Assembly: GCA_014529385.2 (NCBI GenBank)
Contig: CM043944.1
Location: forward strand, 69,302,895 to 69,366,894
Reading direction: 5' to 3'
Origin: Adiantum capillus-veneris
Lineage: Eukaryota > Streptophyta > Polypodiopsida > Polypodiales > Pteridaceae
Length of the DNA: 64,000 bases
Part shown: piece by piece, positions 55,935 through 64,000 of the stretch
Numbering within the stretch: position 1 is the first letter of the stretch
How the letters are laid out: each line of letters opens with the position of its first letter
Notes under the pieces: generated by a model
The model's database searches: none
The model's input: only the letters and a program-made list of their open reading frames with translations
Told to the model about the DNA's origin: nothing
Translations under genes and position numbers: made by a program

Positions 55935-56381
55935 TTGTTTACATTTCTCATCATCCCCGCAAGCGTAGAAGCAAGGCACAAGCTGCATCATGCTCACATT
56001 GTAGCCAAAAACCGCACCTTCGACATGAGTGCAACCCAAAGTGAAGAAAAGGCCATCATTTTCTCCCTCGACATCCGCAAAGGCCTTCTCACAACGGTAG
56101 GCTTTCAAGTAGCACCAGGCTTCTCTACATCTACGTCCCCATCTTTGCCACCTATTCCACCTACATCCACAACAAGCCTTCACAACTTGAGGAAGCTACT
56201 ACGAACGCGTGGTCCCTCCCTCTCCCTTGCACCAAAAGATTCAAGGGTTTTCCAGCGCCGACAATCACCCCGTCTCCAAAACAAAAGGGTAAATCCTCCA
56301 AAGTCTTTCTATACCTCACTCTCATCTCATGAGCCAGGAACTAGAAACAGCAGCATGGATTCTACGTCGTCTACCGAGTGA
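55935..56381 (+). CDS. family B leader ORF a (148 aa), unknown
   Basis: First sizeable ORF after the PBS. It starts MFTFLIIPASVEARHKLHH and is rich in Ser, Thr and Pro, with no recognised domain. It overlaps ORF b by 53 bp in another frame. The alternative is chance; composition does not settle it. Confidence 0.35.
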   Translation: MFTFLIIPASVEARHKLHHAHIVAKNRTFDMSATQSEEKAIIFSLDIRKGLLTTVGFQVAPGFSTSTSPSLPPIPPTSTTSLHNLRKLLRTRGPSLSLAPKDSRVFQRRQSPRLQNKRVNPPKSFYTSLSSHEPGTRNSSMDSTSSTE

Positions 56382-56793
56382 AGTGGCGGAGCTTGTCATC
56401 GACAAGGTCTTTGACACAGGTTTTGCTTGGCGGAAAGACAAGACCCTCCACCTTCAAGGGGTGTTGCTTGTGAATCAAGGCTATGATGATGACTTTACAG
56501 CTTGCTATGTATCCATCCAACTTGGATTGATACAAGTGGTAAGACTCACCACCTACCTCATCACACCTGTGTATACACTAGATGGCACTCTATCTTGCAG
56601 GAAAGTGAAGTTGCTCAAAGAGAGAGAGTTCAAGATTTTCCAAGAGCTTGCTAGAGGGGCAGTCCTAGAGCTAGAAGACAAAGACAACCTTGTCCTGTGG
56701 TACTATAAATTTGACCTCGAGTACCAAGAGCTCTACACCTCCGACTATAACCTTCCACCACGAAGGAGAGAGCCTTTCCGAATTATCATGTGA
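56329..56793 (+). CDS. family B leader ORF b (154 aa), unknown
   Basis: Starts MSQELETAAWILRRL and has ordinary globular composition (SEVAELVIDKVFDTGF, LARGAVLELEDKDN). No family recognised; no equivalent in family A. The stop TGA overlaps the start of ORF c as TGATG (56791-56795), an arrangement suited to termination-reinitiation. Confidence 0.45.
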   Translation: MSQELETAAWILRRLPSEVAELVIDKVFDTGFAWRKDKTLHLQGVLLVNQGYDDDFTACYVSIQLGLIQVVRLTTYLITPVYTLDGTLSCRKVKLLKEREFKIFQELARGAVLELEDKDNLVLWYYKFDLEYQELYTSDYNLPPRRREPFRIIM

Positions 56794-57017
56794 TGGACCC
56801 AACGCATCAGCCTTTTGCAAGGAACCAAACTTATGCACCACAACGAATTCAAGCAATCAAAGTAATCTTGGACCGCAAGATGTTTTATCAGCAGATCATT
56901 ACAACCATGTTTGGTAGAGAACGACTACAAGAGATAAACACCTCTTCTCTACCCTTTATCCTCCCTATGATTAATCATGAAGTGTCTTTTGATGTAGTTA
57001 TTTTCATCCTTGTATAG
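56793..57017 (+). CDS. family B leader ORF c (74 aa), same family as the A leader ORFs
   Basis: Starts MDPTHQPFARNQ at the TGATG overlap. The C-terminal half has the pattern found twice in family A: FYQQ, FGRERLQEI, then S-x2-P-F-I-L-P-M-I, S-F-D-V and IFILV before the stop. B and A gag differ greatly, so survival of this pattern implies constraint. It ends 92 bp before gag. Confidence 0.6.
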   Translation: MDPTHQPFARNQTYAPQRIQAIKVILDRKMFYQQIITTMFGRERLQEINTSSLPFILPMINHEVSFDVVIFILV

Positions 57018-57109
57018 TATGTTTTCCATCTACCGAGCACCCATGTATTGAATCTCTATTTTTATAAAAAAAAAGATTTCTAACTCGAGTTAATTTTCTC
57101 ACTCTCACA

Positions 57110-60100
57110 ATGTCAAGTGTAGCATTTCCAACCTTTACTGGTAAGGTGGGTGAGGATGCTGCAGACTTTCTAGACAACTTGGAAATAGCATGTGTCATCT
57201 CTGCGAGAGATGATGATGCTTCGCGCTTGCGCATCTTCCCACTTCTAATGAAGGTGGAGGCAAGATCATGGTACAATGCCTTGGCACAAGCAACCAAGGA
57301 ACGGTGGGACTTATTAAGAGCAACCTTTGTCAAGCGTTTTGGAGAGGGCACAACATCAGAGAAGCTATGGCAATTGTTGACAGAGTTGAAGTAGAGCAGT
57401 ATGCTGGAATATGCATCATGTGAGTCAAAGTTTGTAGCTTTATGGGGGCGATGGGTTGCATCGCTAAGAGAGGATGAGGGGGCACCTGATTTCCTAAAGA
57501 AGGATCGGTTTGTGGTTGGGTTATGGCCAACTCTTAAAGAGAAGGTGAAGGGAAGGTTTCCTGCTACGTATGAGCTAGCAGTTGAAGTGGCCCGCCTTAA
57601 AGACAAGAAGTTGCGCCTACAAGCCAGGAATATCGATGAAGAGGAAGCCGTTAGGACCCGACCACCTCTAGCACCACCTACAACAGCCGCCCAGAGGATT
57701 CAACCACAAGAACCAATTGAAGATCAACAAGACCTGCTCAATTGAATCACCAATCAACTTGAGAATCTCTCAATCCATTTGATACAACAAGGGCATGCAC
57801 ACAATCGCAACCAAGAGCAAGGAAGAGGACAGCGAAGGCAAAACCAAGAATACCACTGCTACAATTGTGGGGAGGATGGTCATGGCATGTACTACTATCC
57901 ACACCCAAGGAGGTAGAATTTCAACAGAAGAGCTAGGCAAAACCAAGTTTCACCACCGAGAGCAAGACCACCACCACCAAGGGCACCACAACAAGCACCA
58001 CCCATGCAAATCCTACAACCACCCATTCAACCACAACCACCACCACCACCACCACAACCTCTCATTCCACCCTTACCCCCACCACTAGTTGGCAATCAAA
58101 CAGTAAGCTTCATGAGTCTTGAAGGTAAAGGAAAGGAGAAAGTGGAGGAGGATATCAAGGGAGTAGCAAAAGGTAAGACCAAGTTTAAAGGAGTAGATGC
58201 CATAGGGGTCAAACGCGCTAGGCATGGTGAATCTTCCCAAAAGGAAGAAAAGATGAAGACTAAAGGGGAATCTAGCAAAAAGCCGTCCAAGTCACGACGT
58301 AAAATTGACATTATAGATTTCTCTTTGGGTGAATGTTCTAAACCATATGATTTGGTTCAAGATGTTTCTGTGCAGGGCCCAAAAATCACCTGGCCCCAAT
58401 TACTCCACCTAGCACCTAGGGTGAGGAGACAATGGACAAAGATGGTTAGCACGAGACGACCAAAGCCAAAGATAGCTGGGGCTATCTCTGGGAGGAATCT
58501 AGATGACATACTACCAGTGATGGATGCTTACATCAAAGGGCAACACATCTCCAATATCTACATCAATGGTGGCGCACAAATATGCGTCATGAGTGAAAAA
58601 ATGATGCACCTCTTGGGTTTAGAGGTGAGTCGGCCGGCACCATGCTGAGCCAAAATGGCAAATAATTTAAAATTTCAATGTGTTGGTGTCATAAATGCAG
58701 TTAGGATAAAGGCATTCAACACCGAGGTAGATGTGGACATCTTTGTCATGCCACACAAAGGGGAGGGCTATCCTATCATTCTAGGGAGGCCTTGGCTTAT
58801 GGCTATGAGAGCTAAGCAGGACTGGGACACCGGCATAATCCAGATGAAGGATGCAAAAGGGAGGCCAATACTTTACGACATGAAGAAAGGTCGGCAATGC
58901 GACATGGATCTAGAAACCTCTATGGATGAGTTTTCTAGCGATGACTCTTCAACCACTTCAGAGGAGGAGTCAACAGTGAGTGAAGAAAGTGACAGTAGCA
59001 TTGAGGTGATGGGGATCATTCTCAAGGACCCTAAGAAGATGGAGCAACCTGATTTCTCATCATCAAACCAAGGGGAGACACCAGGTATACAACCTCTGGT
59101 AGAAGCACATAAGCTACATCAAATTCTCTCTAGTGAGTTGTGTGGGAAGGAGCGTGAAGATTATATTTTGATGCTAAGTAATTTTACCACATTGCTCATT
59201 GATGAATATGATAAAATCACTAGCATCACAGTAGTTCAACATCACATTAAGCTCAAGGAGGGAAGTAAACCTGTAGTGCAGAAGCTCAGGTGGCTAGGAG
59301 TAATTCAACAAGACGCCCTGCTCAAAGAGGTGAGGAAATTGCTAGAAGCCGGTTTTATCTATCCTGTTGAAGACTCAGAGTGGGTTTCTCCAGTGGTAGT
59401 CACACCAAAGAAGAATGGTAAGTGGAGGGTTTGTGTTGATTACAAGCCTCTTAATGCAGCCACAAAGAGGGACCATTTTCCTCTTCCTTTTCAAGACGAA
59501 ATTCTCAATGAGGTAGCAGGACATGAGCGCTACACAGTATGTGATGACTACTCAGGATACTTCCAAATTAGCATTGCTGAAGAAGATCAAAAGAAGACAA
59601 CCTTCATCACACCATGGGGATGTTTTTCTTACAGAGTTATGCCTTTTGGTCTCACTAATGCTCCAGCCACTTTTCAGCGATATGTAACATTTGTTTTTCA
59701 GCCATTCTTTGGAAAATCAATCCGTGTTTTTATTGATGACTTTTGTATATATAGCTCTCGCTCTCTTTATTTGGAGAAATTTTTTTAAGGTCTAGCTAGG
59801 CTACAAGCTTTGGGGGGCCAACTCAATGTGGAGAAATGCCACATTGGTGAAAGCAAGGTTACTCTTCTTGGCCATGTGATCTCGTCCAATGGCATTGAAG
59901 CTGACCCAAGCAAGGTTCAAGCCTTCCTGGCTTTAGCCTCTCCCACCACAACAAAGCAGTTGGTCTCTTTTCTTCAAAAGGTGAGGTATTTGAGTAGGTT
60001 CATTCACTTGCTCTCCCAAGTGGTTCTCCCTTTACAACAAGTTACCCATCAAGAGATCTTCACTTGGAGTGAAGAAAATGAACAACAATTCAATGAGGTA

Positions 60101-62377
60101 AAACAAATTCTAGCTTCACTTCCCACCATAGCACCTCCAAAGTGGGACGAGCCATTTTATGTAAACCCTAGTGTGGGAAATGACACACTTGGGGCTGTAT
60201 TGATGCAAAAGGATCCTCAAACTTCGTTCATGCGTCCTATCTACTTCTCTAGTCGAATGATGACTCCATCAGAAAAGGGATACACGGCAGTGGAGCACAT
60301 GGTGCTTGCATTAATGTTTGCTACCACCAAATTTCGCTCTTATTTATTGTCTAGACCATTCATAATCTTAACAATGGAAGAAGTATTTCCTTATGTAATG
60401 CAGCACATGGATGTTTCTTCTAGAATTTCCAAATGGCTCACAAGGCTACAAGAGTTTGACTACACAATGCAAGTGGAGAACTCCACAAGGGTCAGTCTAG
60501 GAGGTATTCTCACTCATCGCCACTATGAAAAGAAGCTAAAGATAAAGCCAAATGATCAAGATATTACACCTGTGCTGGAAGTCCCTAAGGTAGAGGAGGC
60601 TCACTCTCTTTTCTTTGATGGAGCCTACAAGAGGAAAGTGGACAAAGCTGCAGCAGGCATTGTCATCTTCAACGAGCAAGGCGATAAGGTTTTATCCATT
60701 GGGAATCTCTTAGATTCTCACTCTAACAATGAGGCAGAATATATAGCCTTAAGTCTTGGGTTAGAGTGGTGTGTGACACAGGGCATTCAACGGTTAAATG
60801 TATTTGGTGATGCCATGCTTTTAATAAAACAAATACAAGGAACTTGGGCTTGTAAAAATCATAGCTTTCTAGGCCATTTGCGCAAAGTCAAGGAACTTTT
60901 AGGAAAATTTCAAGTTGTACAATTACATCATGTCCCTCGAGCAGAAAATCAAGAAGCAGATGCTCTAGCTAGAGAGAAGTTGCAAGATGTTTCAGTGGTG
61001 GGTGCTATCAAATTGAAGCTGCCTCTCTTCCAAGGTAGCGATGCTATGACTGACATCATGAGTTTCTTGGACACAGGAGAGTGTCCTAAGGATCTTACTA
61101 AGGGCCAAAAGCAGTGGCTTGTGCGCAAGGCAACAAAATACTGCCTTATCAATGACGACCTCTACTGCAAGGGTAAGGATCAAATTCTTAGGCGTGTACC
61201 TCTCTCTAGAGAGATCACTGAAATCATTTCAAGTTGCCATGATGGTGTTTGCGGAGGACACTTTGCACTTTACATCACTAGTAGAAAGATTCTACAAGCC
61301 GGGTTTGTATGGCCTAGTCTACATAGGGATGTGCATCATTGGTGTAAAACATGCAAGGAATGTCAAAAGGCAGGGGATAGGAGGCTCACATATGAGCCAC
61401 AGACTCCTATAATCTCATATGGACCATTTAAGAAATGGGGAATTGATGCTATTGGGCCTTTGCCAAGGAGCCAATCAGGTAAATTTTATATCATCATGCG
61501 TGTGGACTACATGACTCGGTGGGCTGAAGTAGTTGCCACCGCCCGGATTACAGCTAAGGAAGTGGCTAAGTTCGTATTTGAAAACATTTGTTGCCGTTTT
61601 GGCACTCCTCTTGAAATAATTTCTGACAGGGGACCAGGTTTTAGAGGAGACCTTGTAGGAGAGCTAATGGAGAAGTCAGGTATCTCACGACGACACTCAA
61701 CTCCCTACTACCCACAATGCAATGGTTTGGTGGAAAAGGTAAATGGTATGATCTGCAAGATCATCACTAAACATGTAAACAATCACAAAAGTGATTGGGA
61801 CAAGCATCTTATGGCTGCACTTTGGGCTTATCGCACTTCATTTTGCACATCCCTTGGGTTCACACCATATCACTTGGTGTTTGGTAAGGAATCCATTTTA
61901 CCCATTGAAGTACAATTGGCTAGTCTCAGGGTGCTAGCTGGGCAGGTGGAACGTCCTAATGCTCATCTCCACAACCACATTCTTGATCTAGAGAGGCTTC
62001 AACTAGACAGAGAAGATACTATCAACTATTATGCAGCACAGTCAGAGCAACGTCGACTTACCTTCAACAAGGGACTTAGGGAAAAAGGTCTCAAGAAAGG
62101 TATGTTGGTCCTACGGTATGATAACAGATTTGACACTAGGAAGGATAAAAAGTTTTCACCTAGATGGGAGGGGCCATTTGTCATTAGAAAGCGCTACGCC
62201 AATGGCAGTTACCGATTGATGGATGCAGATGGTAGGCTCCACAAAACACGTGTCAATGGATGGAGGTTGAAGCAATACTTTTTGAGATTTGATCAAACAC
62301 CTATGATGGAAATCCCCGAGGAGGGAGACTCCTCCACCTCAATTGAAGAAGAATCAAGTACAACGCTAGAGGCATGA
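57110..62377 (+). pseudogene. family B gag-protease-RT-dual RNase H-integrase, five nonsense codons
   Basis: One frame of 1,756 codons without any frameshift, broken at TAG 57392, TGA 57743, TAG 57914, TGA 58646 and TAA 59786. Domains: gag core (FVALWGRWVASL), zinc knuckle whose last Cys is Tyr (CYNCGEDGHGMYYY), a proline-rich linker, protease with its catalytic Asp changed to Asn (YINGGAQICVM), RT (DDYSGYFQI, VFIDDF), first RNase H eroded (YVNPSVG, ILTMEEVF), second RNase H complete (FFDGA, NNEAEY, GDAMLL, NQEADAL), integrase with HHCC finger, DDE residues in GIDAIGPLP, SDRGPGF and GLVEKVNG, and a GPF motif. No chromodomain. Acidic C-terminus. Confidence 0.92.
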
Positions 62378-62392
62378 ATACCTCTAGCCTTC

Positions 62393-62405
62393 GGGGGAGG
62401 GCTAA
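62393..62405 (+). promoter_or_regulatory. family B polypurine tract
   Basis: GGGGGAGGGCTAA directly before the 3' LTR; identical to the family A tract. Confidence 0.85.
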
Positions 62406-63515
62406 TGAGGCAAGCTTTTCCATGCATAGGAACCCCCCCATATATCTTTGCCCTTTTACCAAAATATTTCCTATTATATAAGTTACTTTTGATTTTTCTT
62501 CCCTTTTTCACAAAAGTTTTAGCCTTTATTAAATAAATAAGACTTATGCTAATCAATCACGATGTAGCATAAATAAGTAAGCTTTCTTTGTTGATATCTC
62601 TTTTGACTTTAAATATTAAATATATATATTCTAAATTACATTATATAGTTTAGTATTTTCTAATATATTTTTCATGTATATATATTATTCCACCCTACCA
62701 AATATTTTATTCACTTTCAAACCTCAACCCCACTTTCAAATTTCAATAATACCTCCATCTAGATGATTGCCAATATTTTCAAAACTCTAGGTCATGTTTT
62801 CATACACATGAAGGAGCTTACACTTGAAGGCAAGAGAGAAGTCCACTCATAGGGGACCACCAAAAGACCTTTGCAGCCACAAATAATACATTATTTGGCT
62901 GAATTTTTTAAGTAGAGAAGAACCCCGAATCTGAAGGAGCACTCAACATGAAAGATGTAGCTCATGATCTCAACTTTTAGCTCAGTTTTTTTCAGAATTT
63001 TTGGAGTTATGAACACTGAGATATGATTTTTGTAGCGGACCCCAGTTGTCTCGTGTAATGGTGACACAGGCCATCCCCAATTTTCTTCCCTCTAGAATGG
63101 CTATGGTTCTACAAGTCTTCAAGCATGATTACAAGAGACAAGGCTCTTTTAATGAGGTCTTGGCAAGTCTAGAGTGATTCTATCACCATTTTTGGAGGAT
63201 CCATCCTCATCAACAACTATCCACCTTTGACAATCTCTCTTGTAAATTTCTTACCTCTCTCTTCTCTCCCTAATAAGCTTATGTCTAGCCAAAGCTAGAC
63301 TATTGTAAATATCTCCTATCCTCTACATCCTACCCACATTCTCTCATCTTCTCTCTCTATTGACTCTGGTATTTTAAATAATGAGGAGACAAGATGGGAG
63401 CCACAGTCACATGCACCCCATTTTCCTAGTCACCAAAGTGGGACACTCACCTCAAATAGAAATATTGCTAAATACTCCCCTCCTTCCCTATATAAGGAGG
63501 CCATGAGAGCTCACT

Positions 63516-63553
<38 letters not shown>

Positions 63554-63959
63554 TCCATACATACTCTTGTGCTACATGCTTGTATCATGAACCCTAATCA
63601 CATAATCACAACACCATCATCATCACCATCACCATGCACAAAAGATGAGCACCACACCTCCACACCACTTGTAATTAAGGGTTGAAGGCACAATTTCAAG
63701 AAGAAGAAGGGTGGACACACTCATGATATTCCTCGCCATCAACTCCCATCTCTCCATTATGCCTCCTACGATCTTGTCCCCTTCTCATTTTCCTGCCATA
63801 CGCTACCTATTGTATTCATCTTTTGCAACCAATCAACACACTCCATCTTGGTGCAATACTTTGTGTCGCTTTGGATACATTTCATTGTGAGTATGGTATA
63901 TGCTTGTTCCTTGCCTTTTTTTTTCTGCTTATCTAAAGGTGTGCGGATTTGCCACCATA

Positions 63960-64000
<41 letters not shown>
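62406..64000 (+). repeat. family B 3' LTR, 1595 bp of it in the window
   Basis: TGAGGCAAGC start; follows the 5' LTR with scattered substitutions and microsatellite length changes. The window ends inside a CT tract (63961-64000), so the last ~350 bp and the target duplication are not visible. Confidence 0.92.

Larger units (their letters stand above)
53768..64000 (+). mobile_element. family B Ty3/Gypsy (Tat-like) full-length element, cut by window edge
   Basis: 5' LTR 53768-55717, PBS from 55720, leader ORFs 55935-57017, gag-pol frame 57110-62377, PPT about 62393-62405, 3' LTR from 62406 to beyond the window. The gag-pol layout parallels family A. The left flank is LINE sequence ending GGGAG. 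In the left-hand copy the same insertion survives as a solo LTR, whose other flank starts GGAGC, giving a GGAG direct repeat. Confidence 0.9.

Overview
This is a stretch of a large, repeat-packed plant nuclear genome. Almost everything recognisable is transposable-element sequence: Ty3/Gypsy and Ty1/Copia LTR retrotransposons, non-LTR (LINE) reverse transcriptases, a DDE transposase relic and small terminal-inverted-repeat elements. The only host-gene trace is a PLS-type pentatricopeptide repeat (PPR) fragment. Its wording, together with the type of LINE and transposase relics, feels most like a seed-free vascular plant such as a fern, but this is an impression and not a placement. No intact host gene, rRNA, tRNA or organellar insert was found.

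Layout. 1-1231: the 5' end of a decayed Copia element (minus strand) inserted in an unrecognised, possibly gag-like, broken gene (1232-2781). 3430-34794 is one deep nest. A minus-strand LINE (its halves at 3430-6281 and 31866-32590) was hit by Gypsy family B, which survives there as a solo LTR (6282-6407 plus 30013-31865). That LTR was hit by Gypsy family A (6408-30017), a partial head-to-tail dimer LTR-internal-LTR-internal. The first A copy was hit by element C (11902-20927), which is complete, young, and encodes gag and protease but no polymerase. The LINE/LTR boundary had also been tandemly duplicated (1242-bp period). Element D, another Gypsy element (32591-34794), abuts the LINE.

34795-51012 is a graveyard: a Copia RT fragment, a second LINE RT, long microsatellites, a transposase pseudogene with an internal 640-bp duplication, a 462-bp MITE with perfect ends, a Gypsy element E with a short LTR and an odd downstream ORF, an LTR next to the PPR fragment, and two copies of a near-perfect hairpin.

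51013-64000: the D-LINE-B block of 30.0-34.2 kb reappears in inverted orientation, but here family B is full length (5' LTR, PBS, upstream ORFs, gag-pol, PPT, 3' LTR running off the window).

Elements A and B are related and carry RT, a catalytically eroded first RNase H, an intact second RNase H and integrase, the dual-RNase-H layout known from the plant Tat lineage. Both carry between the PBS and gag a conserved ORF of about 70 codons (two tandem copies in A, one in B) that I do not recognise. That small protein family and the gag-protease-only element C are the best candidates for something undescribed.
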